From Lacinutrix sp. MedPE-SW (GTDB taxonomy: Bacteria > Bacteroidota > Bacteroidia > Flavobacteriales > Flavobacteriaceae): DNA of 64,000 bases. The stretch spans positions 62,001-126,000 of the forward strand of contig NZ_MPCX01000004.1 in assembly GCF_001874145.1 (NCBI RefSeq). Reading direction: 5' to 3'. Below, one piece after another: positions 1-8,704 of the stretch. Position 1 is the stretch's first letter. The number at the start of each line of letters is the position of its first letter. Made by a program: the position numbers and the translations under genes. The notes under the pieces were generated by a model that saw nothing but the letters and a program-made list of their open reading frames with translations, was not told the DNA's origin and searched no databases.

Positions 1-268
1 ATTGTAATTATTTTTATGTTTTAGTCTTCTCTAAAACTGAGCGCAAATATACAACGACTTTTTAATTTCACAAACCTTATTTAAAAAATATTTTACTAAG
101 TTTTAAATTTAGCTCGAAATTAAAGCTATTTATAATAAAATTAGGCTAACCGAAAGTACAAAACAGATTTTTAACACAGTTTATTTAAGAAAAATTGAGT
201 TTCTTTGCAGTCTAATTTAACAAACTAAATGCCTATTTACGTTAGGTGGTAATTAAAAATAATATAAA
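1..268. other. Intergenic region at left edge
   Basis: No open reading frame of note is present. The region holds the leftward promoter at 44-73 and otherwise A+T-rich sequence. A TTTCTTTG element near 200-207 is a weak -7 candidate for the rightward gene that starts at 269. Confidence 0.5.
44..73 (-). promoter_or_regulatory. Bacteroidota sigma-A promoter for a gene beyond the left edge
   Basis: On the minus strand this reads TTG (71-73), 19 bases, then TATATTTG (44-51), a full match to the TTG-N19-TAnnTTTG consensus of Bacteroidota housekeeping promoters. It points left, so it should drive a minus-strand gene whose start lies outside the window. Confidence 0.6.
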
Positions 269-853
269 ATGTATAATAAAGTATTTAAATTAATAATAGC
301 TGGTTTAATTTTAGCAACTGCAGTTTGGCAGTTTATAGAAGGTAACATTGGAAATGGTATTATGCTTATTTTCTTAGCCTTAATTTTTGTGTTTTTATAT
401 TTTAAAAATGAAATGATTTTATTGGCTTTTTTAAAGTTAAGAAAACAAGATTTTCCAGGAGCACAAAAATGGTTAAATAAAATTTCTAATCCTGAAGCTG
501 CGTTAGTTACTAAACAACAAGGTTATTATAATTATTTACAAGGTATTATGGTATCTCAAACCGATATGAATAAAGCTGAAAAGTTTTTTAAAAAAGCGGT
601 TGCTCTTGGCTTAAATATGGACCAGGATATGGCAATGGCAAAACTAAACTTAGCAGGAATTGCTTTCTCTAAACGAAGAAAACAAGAAGCAACAATACTT
701 ATTAATGAAGCTCAAAAACTAGACAAGCAAGGTATGCTTAAGGAGCAAATTAAAGAAATGAAAGCTAATATGAAACGTGCACAAGGCGCTCCAAACCAAC
801 ATTTTGGTCAAGGTGGAAGTATGCGTGCTCAACGTAGAGCTTCAAGAAGATAA
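269..853 (+). CDS. Small TPR-like membrane protein
   Basis: A 194-residue protein with two hydrophobic segments at about residues 6-24 and 29-47, so it is probably anchored in the inner membrane. A soluble helical region follows (about 55-170) in which pairs of helices resemble degenerate tetratricopeptide repeats, for example around the LQGIM and AKLNLAGIAF stretches. The tail is Gln/Arg-rich and basic. I know similar Flavobacteriaceae proteins only as uncharacterised TPR proteins, so no function is assigned. It is a single gene, with a strong terminator just downstream and the convergent permease gene behind that. Confidence 0.75.
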   Translation: MYNKVFKLIIAGLILATAVWQFIEGNIGNGIMLIFLALIFVFLYFKNEMILLAFLKLRKQDFPGAQKWLNKISNPEAALVTKQQGYYNYLQGIMVSQTDMNKAEKFFKKAVALGLNMDQDMAMAKLNLAGIAFSKRRKQEATILINEAQKLDKQGMLKEQIKEMKANMKRAQGAPNQHFGQGGSMRAQRRASRR

Positions 854-871
854 TAAGGAATTCTAGTAAAG

Positions 872-901
872 AAAAAAGGCTCACAAATGTGAGCCTTTTT
901 T
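872..901. terminator. Bidirectional intrinsic terminator
   Basis: Stem GGCTCAC / GTGAGCC closes an AAAT loop and is flanked by A and T runs on both sides. It lies between the convergent genes ending at 853 and 908 and can serve both. Confidence 0.9.
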
Positions 902-907
902 ATGCCT

Positions 908-1294
908 TTATTTACTAAAAAACATTTTTATAGCAACTAATATAAGTAAAATACTAAAGATTTTTTTTAATAAAGATTCACTTATTGAAATGGCTAATTT
1001 TGTACCAAAGTAACCACCTAAAACAAAACACACTGCAATAATTAATGCATATTTAAAATTTATAGGGTTTTCTCCTGTTTTATGATAAGTATAAGCTGCT
1101 AAAAAGGTAACAGGTACTGCCAAAACAGCTAAACTAGTACCTTGTGCCTGATGCTGTGTATAACCAAGAGCAAACACCATTAATGGTACCATAATTACGC
1201 CACCACCAACACCAAACATACCACTAAATAAACCTGCTAAAAGTCCAACAACTATTAATATTAATATTATTTGTAAATCCATTTTTACTTTCAT
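908..1294 (-). CDS. TauE/SafE family permease, half-size
   Basis: A 128-residue protein with four hydrophobic segments. The glycine-rich signature GLFSGMFGVGGGVIMVP at about residues 21-37 is typical of the TauE/SafE (sulfite exporter / anion permease) family. Usual family members are about 250 residues with two such repeats. This is one repeat, a form also known from small bacterial proteins that presumably dimerise. The substrate cannot be inferred. A second Met at residue 5 is an equally possible start. It lies 37 bases after cls on the same strand and may be co-transcribed with it. Confidence 0.85.
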   Translation of the reverse strand: MKVKMDLQIILILIVVGLLAGLFSGMFGVGGGVIMVPLMVFALGYTQHQAQGTSLAVLAVPVTFLAAYTYHKTGENPINFKYALIIAVCFVLGGYFGTKLAISISESLLKKIFSILLILVAIKMFFSK

Positions 1295-1331
1295 TGATTT
1301 TAGTTTTGCAACAGTATTAGTGTTTTGTAAC

Positions 1332-2792
1332 TTATAATAATGGTGCCCATAATTTGCAAAAAGCTTCTTTTAATTTTTCAAGATTAGACCTATTTTGCCA
1401 TTCTTGTGGGTTCATTTCTTCAGCATTTTTTAAATCTTCAAAAAATATCGATTTTAATTCTTTACTTGTTTGTTTGTGGTAGATAACGGCATTAATTTCA
1501 AAATTAATATTAAAACTTCTATAATCTGTATTTGCTGTACCAATGGTAGAAAAAATATCGTCTATTACCATGGTTTTAGCATGTATGAAACCTTTAGTAT
1601 AGCGATATACTCTTATGTTAGCATTAAATAAACGTTGTAAATAAGAATTTGTGGCGTATTTAGCTATTTTAGAGTCACTTTCGTCTGGAATTAATATTCT
1701 TACATCTATACCACTTCTAGAGGCTATTTGTAAAGCCATAATAATTTCATCATTTGGTATAAAATACGGTGTAGTTAAATATATATAATCGTCTGCAGAT
1801 GAGATTGCGCTAAACATAGCATCCATAATATTTGCCCAATCTGTATCTGGGCCACTTGCTGCTATTTGTACGGCAACATCATCTTCACAAGGTTTATTAG
1901 GAAAATAGTCTTTAGAAATGTTTTTAATTTTAGAATTTGATACAAATTGCCAATTGGTTAAAAATTGAACTTGCAGTGTAACAACTGCCTCACCTTCTAG
2001 CCTAATACTTGTGTCTCTCCAATAAAAATCTCTTTCGGCTTTGTTTACATAATTATCTGATATATTTATACCACCAAGGTAACCAATAACACCATCTATT
2101 ACAGCAATTTTTCTATGGTTACGATAATTCATTCTTCCAGTAAATTTTGGAAACATTACTGGCATAAAAGAATAAAATTCTACTCCGCTATCTTTTAACT
2201 TTCGTTTCATTTGGCGCGAAATATCTGCTCCAACATCATCTACACTTAGCCTAACTTCTAATCCTTCTTTAGCTTTATCACATAATATATTTAAAAGCTC
2301 TGTCCCTATAGTATCGTCTTTAATTATATAATACTCTATATGCAAATGGTGCTTTGCTTTTTTTAAATCTTCAAAAAGGCGTTTAAATTTTACTTCTCCA
2401 TTTTTTAGTATTTCTACTTGATTACATCGTGTTAAAGGTGCTTTATCGCTTTTTTGAAGCAATCTTACAAGCCTAATTTTATCGCTTAAAAAATTATCTT
2501 CTAACTCGTCTAATTCTTGTTTAGTTTTTTCTAAATCTTCGTTTAATTCTTTTATTATACTTTGGTTTAAAATGTTTTTTCTATTAAACATTTTATTTTT
2601 TCTATACTCTTGCCCAAAAAAGTAATAAACTAGTAAGCCTAAAAAAGGAAAAAACACTAACGCAATTATGTAGGTTAGTGTTTTTGTAGGGTTTATGTTT
2701 CTAAATAAAATTGTAATTACTGCAGAGATTGCAAGGAGATAATTAACTCCTATTAAAATTACAAACCAATTGTTTTTTATAAATGTTATCAT
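1332..2792 (-). CDS. cls: Cardiolipin synthase
   Basis: A 486-residue phospholipase-D superfamily enzyme that condenses two phosphatidylglycerols (or related lipids) to cardiolipin at the inner membrane. Two N-terminal transmembrane segments (about 8-30 and 38-60) precede two HKD motifs: HRKIAVIDG at roughly residue 227 and HAKTMVIDD at roughly residue 405. Each carries the H-x-K-x4-D catalytic pattern. Length and order fit bacterial ClsA-type enzymes. The start codon directly abuts the stop of the upstream lytic transglycosylase gene, so the two are probably translated from one message. Confidence 0.95.
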   Translation of the reverse strand: MITFIKNNWFVILIGVNYLLAISAVITILFRNINPTKTLTYIIALVFFPFLGLLVYYFFGQEYRKNKMFNRKNILNQSIIKELNEDLEKTKQELDELEDNFLSDKIRLVRLLQKSDKAPLTRCNQVEILKNGEVKFKRLFEDLKKAKHHLHIEYYIIKDDTIGTELLNILCDKAKEGLEVRLSVDDVGADISRQMKRKLKDSGVEFYSFMPVMFPKFTGRMNYRNHRKIAVIDGVIGYLGGINISDNYVNKAERDFYWRDTSIRLEGEAVVTLQVQFLTNWQFVSNSKIKNISKDYFPNKPCEDDVAVQIAASGPDTDWANIMDAMFSAISSADDYIYLTTPYFIPNDEIIMALQIASRSGIDVRILIPDESDSKIAKYATNSYLQRLFNANIRVYRYTKGFIHAKTMVIDDIFSTIGTANTDYRSFNINFEINAVIYHKQTSKELKSIFFEDLKNAEEMNPQEWQNRSNLEKLKEAFCKLWAPLL

Positions 2793-3728
2793 TTATGGTT
2801 GTGTAGTATAATAACCTTTTTCAGGAATTTCTATATAATACTGTTTTCTTGAAGCATTATTAAGTTTATTTTCTCTCAACCAAGGATTATGAATTTTTAA
2901 TATTTTGTAATTTATATCGAATTTTTTGGCGAATGAAGCAAAGTCTGAAACTGCGGTATCTACAGCAACCTTATATGTTGGAATATTTGAATATAAATCT
3001 TTACTTCTAAAATTAAAACCATATTTAGTAGGGTTAGATAAAATTTCTTTTAAAGCTATAATTCTAAATACATAACGTCCTGTTTCTTCGCCCAAAAGTA
3101 AATCGTAATAATTATTTACTTGTTGAGCTTCTAATCGTCTTGAAATACCATAATTCCCAGCATTATAAGCTGCTGCTGCATTTGTCCACGAACCCAAACG
3201 TTCTTTAGATTTTTTTAAATAATCGCAAGCTACTTGAGTTGCCATTTCTAAATTGTAACGTTCATCTACATTACTATTTACTTCTAATCCATTTTCTTTA
3301 CCAGTAGCTTTCATAATTTGCCAAAAACCACTTGCTCCTGCAGGAGATTTAGCATTTGTTAAACCACTTTCTATTACTGCTAGGTATTTAAAATCGTCTG
3401 GTATACCGTTTTTTGCTAAAATAGGCTCTATAATAGGAAAGTACTTTTGGGCGCGTTTAAACATTAATAAACCATTAGATTGCCAATAGGTATTTACTAA
3501 AAGTTCTTTATCCATACGTTCTAAAATATCTGGATTTTCTAATGGTACAGGTTCGCCAGCAAAATCTAAGTAATCTGGAACTTGTAGTGCATAAACATTA
3601 TAATCGTTAATTATTTTTTTTTGAAGGTTTTCATCTGTTGGAGCTTCTTGAAAAGCATTAATAAATAGTGCTGCTAAGCATAATAAACCTATTCCTGCTA
3701 ATACTTTTTGAATATTTTTCATCATCAT
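2793..3728 (-). CDS. Lytic transglycosylase (SLT domain), MltD-like
   Basis: A 311-residue exported protein. The first about 25 residues form a signal peptide or anchor. The SLT/goose-lysozyme-like domain lies at about residues 100-225, with the catalytic Glu in AVIESGLTNAKSP and the downstream GFWQIMKATG and AAAYNAGNYG motifs. It should cleave peptidoglycan glycan strands in the periplasm. The C-terminal part (about 245-305) resembles one LysM-type segment but is not clear. It is the first gene of a probable operon with cls. Confidence 0.9.
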   Translation of the reverse strand: MMMKNIQKVLAGIGLLCLAALFINAFQEAPTDENLQKKIINDYNVYALQVPDYLDFAGEPVPLENPDILERMDKELLVNTYWQSNGLLMFKRAQKYFPIIEPILAKNGIPDDFKYLAVIESGLTNAKSPAGASGFWQIMKATGKENGLEVNSNVDERYNLEMATQVACDYLKKSKERLGSWTNAAAAYNAGNYGISRRLEAQQVNNYYDLLLGEETGRYVFRIIALKEILSNPTKYGFNFRSKDLYSNIPTYKVAVDTAVSDFASFAKKFDINYKILKIHNPWLRENKLNNASRKQYYIEIPEKGYYTTQP

Positions 3729-3775
3729 TTTCTTTTTTTATAAAATTAAAATAATTTACTTAATTACAGTTAATA

Positions 3776-4438
3776 TTATTCTAAAATTAATTTAGGTAAA
3801 TTCTTGTTAAACCACTTATACTTATCAATAATCATTATATGTGTTCCGTTTTTTATTGTAATACATTCACCTAAATATTGATGCGGGAAAACAATATCTT
3901 TATCTCCATGAATATGTATTGCTTGTTCCATTACTTTGTCTTGATTCCAGTTAATTATTTGCTCTATAGACCAATCTAGATAATACTTATCGTTAACCGA
4001 TAGGTATTTTTTATAAAGTTCTATTCTTCTTTTAATTAAATTTCCAAAAGCAAATTTTGCTAATAAATCTAAATTTCCAGCTAATTGTGTTGGTAGTAAT
4101 TTATAGGCTTTTGTTGCTTTTAAAACTTTAAACCGTTTTGGTAATTCGTGTTTAGTTTTCACACTAGATACTACAAAAAGTTTTCTCACTTTTATATGTT
4201 TACTCATCTCTTGAACTAAAATACCTCCAAATGACACACCTAATAACACTACATCTTTATGTTTAATTTTTTGGGTCATACGTAAAGCATAATCACTAAG
4301 CGTTTCGTTTTTAAAAGGAATTTCCCAGGATAAAGCATGTAACTTAAATATATTCTCGTCTAATGAAAGATTATCAAAAATTGATGGATTTGCTGCCATT
4401 CCTGGCATTAAATAAACATGTATTACTTCTTGAATCAT
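3776..4438 (-). CDS. Alpha/beta hydrolase
   Basis: A 220-residue cytosolic protein with a compact alpha/beta-hydrolase fold. The nucleophile elbow is GVSFGG (Ser at about residue 69). The acid is probably the Asp in HGDKDIVFP, and the catalytic His is in NGTHIMI near the C-terminus. There is no signal peptide. The substrate is unknown. It is transcribed divergently from the small acetyltransferase-like gene at 4561. Confidence 0.85.
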   Translation of the reverse strand: MIQEVIHVYLMPGMAANPSIFDNLSLDENIFKLHALSWEIPFKNETLSDYALRMTQKIKHKDVVLLGVSFGGILVQEMSKHIKVRKLFVVSSVKTKHELPKRFKVLKATKAYKLLPTQLAGNLDLLAKFAFGNLIKRRIELYKKYLSVNDKYYLDWSIEQIINWNQDKVMEQAIHIHGDKDIVFPHQYLGECITIKNGTHIMIIDKYKWFNKNLPKLILE

Positions 4439-4482
4439 AAGGTTTTAACAATAAATAGAAACTTAATAACGTTTAATTGTCG

Positions 4483-4490
4483 TACTTTTG
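4483..4490 (+). promoter_or_regulatory. Predicted -7 element for the gene at 4561
   Basis: TACTTTTG matches the Bacteroidota -7 consensus TAnnTTTG. No good TTG box is visible at the expected distance. It lies 70 bases before the ATG. Confidence 0.45.
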
Positions 4491-4560
4491 TAATGTGTAA
4501 AGCTATAAAATAGTTGGCACTATTTTTGAATCCCTTAGAATAAATTAAAACCCATAAATT

Positions 4561-4857
4561 ATGATTGATGCTGCCGAGCTAGTTGACAATGAATTTCAAC
4601 GTCAATTTGAGATTAAGACCGAAGATCATTTTGCTAAAATTGAATATTCTCTTCAAGAACGAAAAATTTTTTTAACAAAGCTTATAATTCCTGAAGCAAT
4701 AAGTGATGAAAATTTTACGAGTGATTTTTTAAAAGTTGTATTTCAACATATTGAGGAGCGTAATTTAAGTATTGTTCCTACCAGTCCAGAAATTGCAAAG
4801 TTTATAAGACGCAATAGACAGTATAAAAAATTACTTCCTGTTGGTTTAAGAATTTAA
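4561..4857 (+). CDS. Small GNAT-like N-acetyltransferase (YjdJ type)
   Basis: A 98-residue protein resembling the short Gcn5-related acetyltransferase domain family of the YjdJ kind. The pattern is a beta hairpin (about 22-45) followed by a helix and the segment LSIVPTSPEIAKFIRRN (about 75-90), matching the usual vPtCpyv...p.y..lv ending. The family probably binds acetyl-CoA, but substrates are unknown. It is a stand-alone gene followed by a strong terminator. Confidence 0.75.
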   Translation: MIDAAELVDNEFQRQFEIKTEDHFAKIEYSLQERKIFLTKLIIPEAISDENFTSDFLKVVFQHIEERNLSIVPTSPEIAKFIRRNRQYKKLLPVGLRI

Positions 4858-4860
4858 TTA

Positions 4861-4892
4861 AAAAAAAGCCGAAACAAATGTTTCGGCTTTTT
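4861..4892. terminator. Bidirectional intrinsic terminator
   Basis: Stem GCCGAAAC / GTTTCGGC with an AAAT loop, flanked by A7 and T8 runs, between the convergent genes ending at 4857 and 4895. Confidence 0.9.
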
Positions 4893-4894
4893 TT

Positions 4895-6217
4895 TTATGC
4901 TAATACATTTTCAAATTCAAAACGCACTAAACCATCATCATCAATCTTGGTTAAATTAACTTGATGTATTGTATTTACTAATTCTGGATTCCAAGGCGCT
5001 TTTACCTTTACGTAGTTTTCTGTAAAACCGTGTATATAACCTTCTTTATTTTCACCTTCAAATAACACACTTCGTGAAGTTCCTATTTGTTTTTCGTAGT
5101 AAGCACGACGCTTTTTAGCACTTAAGCCACGTAACATTTTACTTCGCTTGCTTCTTATATTTTTTGGCACGACGTTTTTAAAACTTGCTGCCTCTGTATT
5201 ATCTCTTTCAGAGTATGTAAACACATGTAAATAAGAAATATCTAAAGTGTTTAAAAAATTATAAGTTTCTAAAAAGTGCTCATCTGTTTCTCCTGGAAAA
5301 CCAACAATAACATCTACTCCAATACATGCATGTGGCATAACCTCTTTAATTTTTGCAACACGATCTACATACAATTCTCGCATGTAACGGCGTTTCATTA
5401 ATTTTAAAATATCGTTATGACCGCTTTGTAAAGGAATATGAAAATGTGGTACAAATGCTCTAGATTTACTTACCACTTCTATGGTTTCGTTTTTTAATAA
5501 ATTTGGCTCTATAGACGAGATACGTAAACGCTCTATTCCTTCTACTTTATCTAAAGCTTCTACGAGCTCTAAAAAGGTATGCTCGTGTTTTTTATTTCCA
5601 AATTCACCTTTACCATAATCACCAATATTTACACCAGTTAGTACTATTTCTTTTATACCTTTTGCTGAAATTTCTTTAGCATTATTAAGTACATTGTCTA
5701 ACTCATCACTTCTTGAAATTCCTCTTGCTAATGGAATAGTACAGTATGTACATTTATAATCACAGCCATCTTGTACTTTTAAAAACGCTCGCGTTCTATC
5801 GCCTATTGAGTAACTACCAACATAAAAATCTGCATCATTAATATCACAAGAGTGTACTTCTCCAAAATCGTTTTTTGTAAGATCGTTAAGGTAATCTGTA
5901 ATTTTAAATTTTTCGGTTGCGCCTAATACCAAATCTACACCATTAACATCTGCTAATTCTTCTGGTTTTAATTGCGCATAACAACCAACTGCTGCCACAA
6001 AAGCTTCAGGATTTGCTTTTTGAGCTTGTTTTACTATAGTTTTAAAACGTTTGTCGGCATTTTCTGTAACAGAACATGTGTTAATAACATAAATATCTGC
6101 CGTTTCATTAAATTCAACACGGCTAAATCCTTCTTCTTTAAAACTTCTAGCAATAGTAGATGTTTCAGAAAAATTTAGCTTACAGCCTAAAGTGTAAAAT
6201 GCGACTTTTTTATTCAT
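4895..6217 (-). CDS. mtaB: tRNA t6A37 methylthiotransferase MtaB
   Basis: A 440-residue radical-SAM methylthiotransferase that converts t6A to ms2t6A at position 37 of ANN-decoding tRNAs. The N-terminal UPF0004 domain has three cluster cysteines (in TLGCKLN, NTCSVTEN and VGCYAQL). The radical-SAM cluster motif CDYKCTYCTIP is at about residues 150-160, and a TRAM-like domain lies at the C-terminus (about 375-435). The HIPLQSGHNDIL and GVDVIVGFPGET motifs are typical of the MiaB/MtaB family. The TLGCKLN start favours MtaB over MiaB or RimO. A -7 element lies at 6293-6300. Confidence 0.95.
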   Translation of the reverse strand: MNKKVAFYTLGCKLNFSETSTIARSFKEEGFSRVEFNETADIYVINTCSVTENADKRFKTIVKQAQKANPEAFVAAVGCYAQLKPEELADVNGVDLVLGATEKFKITDYLNDLTKNDFGEVHSCDINDADFYVGSYSIGDRTRAFLKVQDGCDYKCTYCTIPLARGISRSDELDNVLNNAKEISAKGIKEIVLTGVNIGDYGKGEFGNKKHEHTFLELVEALDKVEGIERLRISSIEPNLLKNETIEVVSKSRAFVPHFHIPLQSGHNDILKLMKRRYMRELYVDRVAKIKEVMPHACIGVDVIVGFPGETDEHFLETYNFLNTLDISYLHVFTYSERDNTEAASFKNVVPKNIRSKRSKMLRGLSAKKRRAYYEKQIGTSRSVLFEGENKEGYIHGFTENYVKVKAPWNPELVNTIHQVNLTKIDDDGLVRFEFENVLA

Positions 6218-6292
6218 TTTATAGTTTTATCTTTTCCTTACAGAAAGAAATCTCATTATATTTACCAATTAACTCTCTTTTAAAAGGAAGCG

Positions 6293-6300
6293 CAAATTTA
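6293..6300 (-). promoter_or_regulatory. Predicted -7 element for mtaB
   Basis: The minus strand reads TAAATTTG followed by CG, matching TAnnTTTG. No clear TTG at the ideal spacing. It lies just before the start of the divergent lipoprotein gene, which argues against that gene starting further upstream. Confidence 0.45.
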
Positions 6301-6315
6301 CAACTAAATTACAAA

Positions 6316-7956
6316 ATGATAAAATTGAAAAACAAGCAATATTCTAGTTTAATTAACTATTTACCAATAGCTTGCCTTTTATTTTTGTTTTTTTCATGTT
6401 CTAACAAAAAAAATACGATTGATGATACCCTTGTTTTTAGATACAATGAACATAAAAACATTGGTTCTTTAGATCCTGCTTTTGCAAAAGACAACGCAGA
6501 TATTTGGGCTGTAAATCAACTTTTTGATGGTTTAGTGCAAATGGACGATAGTTTAAATGCACAACCAAGTATTGCAAAACGCTGGAGTATAAGTAACGAT
6601 GCACTTACCTACTCGTTTTCATTGCGTGATGATGTTTATTTTCATAAACACAAATTGTTTGGAAAAGATTCTACACGTACAGTGACTGCAAGAGATTTTG
6701 AGTATAGTTTATTTAGAAATTGTGACGAAAAGCTAGCTTCTCCTGGTAGTTGGGTTGTAAATAACATTTGGGATATTAAAGCAGTAAAAAAAGACTCTTT
6801 AGTTATTATTTTAAAATCAACAGATCCTTCTTTTTTAGGTAAACTATCTATGAAATATTGCGCTGTTGTACCACAAGAAATTGTTGAACATTATGGTACT
6901 GCCTTTAGGGCAAACCCAATTGGAACTGGTCCTTTTAAATTTAAACGTTGGGAAGAAAATATTAAATTGGTTTTTAGAAAAAACAACCATTATTTTGAAT
7001 ATGATGAAAATGGTGTACAATTGCCATATCTCGAGGCTATTGCCATTACCTTTTTACCAGATAAACAGAGTGAGTTTTTACAATTTATACAGGGTAATTT
7101 AGACTTTTTAAACTCGCTTGATGCTTCTTATCAAGATGATATTTTAACAAGTAGCGGTATACTTAGAAAAAAGTATTCAAATAATATAAATATGCTTCGC
7201 GGCCCTTATTTAAATACAGAATATTTGGCATTTTATTTAGATTCTAATATCCCAGAGGTACAATCGCAACTTATAAGACAAGCGATTAATTATGGGTTTG
7301 AAAGAAAAAAAATGATGACTTATTTGCGAAACGGTATAGGCATACCTGCAAATGGTGGTTTTATACCAAAAGGTTTACCTGGGCACAATGCCAATATTGG
7401 TTTTAAATACAATCCTGAAAAAGCAAAACTATTAATTAATCAATACAAAAAGGAGAGTAATAATAAAACTCCAGAGATAACTATTACAACTACTGGTAAT
7501 TATTTAAATTTTTGTGAATATATACAACGTGAATTACAAAAAACGGGACTTATAGTAAATGTAGACGTTATACCTGCTTCTACTTTAAAAAGTGCTAAAG
7601 CTAACGGTAAATTAGATTTTTTTAGAGCAAGTTGGGTTGCAGATTATCCTGATGCTCAAAATTATTTATCGCTTTATTATAGTGACAATTTTGCTCCAAA
7701 CGGTCCAAATTACACACATTTTAAAAACACTACTTTTGATAGATGGTATGCACAATCTTTTTTAGAAACTAACACTAAAGAAAGAGAGTTACTATATACT
7801 AAAATGGATAGTTTAATAATGAGTAAAACACCTATTGTACCTTTATATTATGATGAAGTTATACGGTTTACTAGTAAAGACATACACGGTTTAACTAACA
7901 ACCCAATTAATCTTTTAAATTTAAAATCTGTTAAAAAGCAACTACCTAAAAACTAG
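6316..7956 (+). CDS. Peptide/nickel-type ABC transporter substrate-binding lipoprotein
   Basis: A 546-residue exported protein of the SBP_bac_5 (OppA/DppA) family. The start chosen at 6316 gives a short N-region, a hydrophobic core (LPIACLLFLFF) and the lipobox FSCS. The frame stays open upstream to 6160, but that extension would overlap mtaB and its promoter and bury the signal peptide. Family features include LDPAFAKDNAD, QLFDGLVQMDD, and GTGPFKFKRW at mid-protein. It should bind oligopeptides or a similar ligand. No permease or ATPase genes are adjacent, so its transporter, if any, is elsewhere. The 3' end overlaps the convergent YhhN gene by 11 bases. Confidence 0.9.
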   Translation: MIKLKNKQYSSLINYLPIACLLFLFFSCSNKKNTIDDTLVFRYNEHKNIGSLDPAFAKDNADIWAVNQLFDGLVQMDDSLNAQPSIAKRWSISNDALTYSFSLRDDVYFHKHKLFGKDSTRTVTARDFEYSLFRNCDEKLASPGSWVVNNIWDIKAVKKDSLVIILKSTDPSFLGKLSMKYCAVVPQEIVEHYGTAFRANPIGTGPFKFKRWEENIKLVFRKNNHYFEYDENGVQLPYLEAIAITFLPDKQSEFLQFIQGNLDFLNSLDASYQDDILTSSGILRKKYSNNINMLRGPYLNTEYLAFYLDSNIPEVQSQLIRQAINYGFERKKMMTYLRNGIGIPANGGFIPKGLPGHNANIGFKYNPEKAKLLINQYKKESNNKTPEITITTTGNYLNFCEYIQRELQKTGLIVNVDVIPASTLKSAKANGKLDFFRASWVADYPDAQNYLSLYYSDNFAPNGPNYTHFKNTTFDRWYAQSFLETNTKERELLYTKMDSLIMSKTPIVPLYYDEVIRFTSKDIHGLTNNPINLLNLKSVKKQLPKN

Positions 7957-8689
7957 AGTTATTTAACCCAAATGGGTCCGGAAGCTTCTGTTCATTTACT
8001 AAACCTATAATAATAAAATATTGTGCTAAACCGTATGTAAGCATAATTAAAGTTTGATTATATGGAATTGGAATATAAAATGTTTTTATTAAAAATATGG
8101 TCTCTGAAAGTAAAAAAATAAACATTCCTAAAAATACTTGATAGTAACTTTTAGCATTAACATCACTTTTTCGCAGGTAAGCAAATAAAAACATTAATAA
8201 GGTAATAAAAAAGTATAACAATACTGGTAAAAAATAGTCTCCTAGGTTATCTATAACTAATATTAAAACAGATACCATTAGTATAAAACTAAATAAACAA
8301 AATGGCAACAGTCTAGTTAAATTAAAATCTCTATTATTAGAAAAATTAATACAATACATAATTTTACCAATAACAAATAAAATCATTGCTGAAGTAAAAA
8401 AAACTGGATTTAAATGATTAATAATTAATAAATCTCCTATTAAAAAAAAGACCAAAGAAATTACTATAGTATTAAACTTAAACGCATTTAGGCTTCCAAA
8501 TTTATTAATACAATAGAATAAAAAAAGAGAAATTATAACTAAACTTTTAGAGAAGTAACGGTATGATAAATCTTCGACATTTGTTTTTATAAAAATATCA
8601 ATAAAAAGTATAGTAAGAAATAGTATAGTAAAGTATACCTTATTCTTAAAAATTTTTAAAGCGAAGTTTTTAATTGTAATAGATCTCAT
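7946..8689 (-). CDS. YhhN family membrane protein
   Basis: A 247-residue protein with about seven to eight transmembrane segments. It fits the YhhN family (the family of eukaryotic TMEM86 lysoplasmalogenases): KSLVIISLFLF near residue 48, FFLIGDLLII near 81, FVIGKIMYCINF near 105, and the C-terminal LIMLTYGLAQYFIIIG. Lysoplasmalogenase activity is known for TMEM86 proteins, but the bacterial role is less clear. The gene follows the GlmU-like gene by 15 bases, probably in the same operon, and overlaps the end of the convergent lipoprotein gene. Confidence 0.8.
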   Translation of the reverse strand: MRSITIKNFALKIFKNKVYFTILFLTILFIDIFIKTNVEDLSYRYFSKSLVIISLFLFYCINKFGSLNAFKFNTIVISLVFFLIGDLLIINHLNPVFFTSAMILFVIGKIMYCINFSNNRDFNLTRLLPFCLFSFILMVSVLILVIDNLGDYFLPVLLYFFITLLMFLFAYLRKSDVNAKSYYQVFLGMFIFLLSETIFLIKTFYIPIPYNQTLIMLTYGLAQYFIIIGLVNEQKLPDPFGLNNSSF

Positions 8690-8704
8690 TTTTATAAAAT
8701 GATA

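Noticed and set aside
6160-6315. Upstream extension of the substrate-binding lipoprotein gene
   Set aside because: It overlaps mtaB and its promoter, and it would place 52 residues before a clear lipoprotein signal. The ATG at 6316 gives a normal signal peptide.
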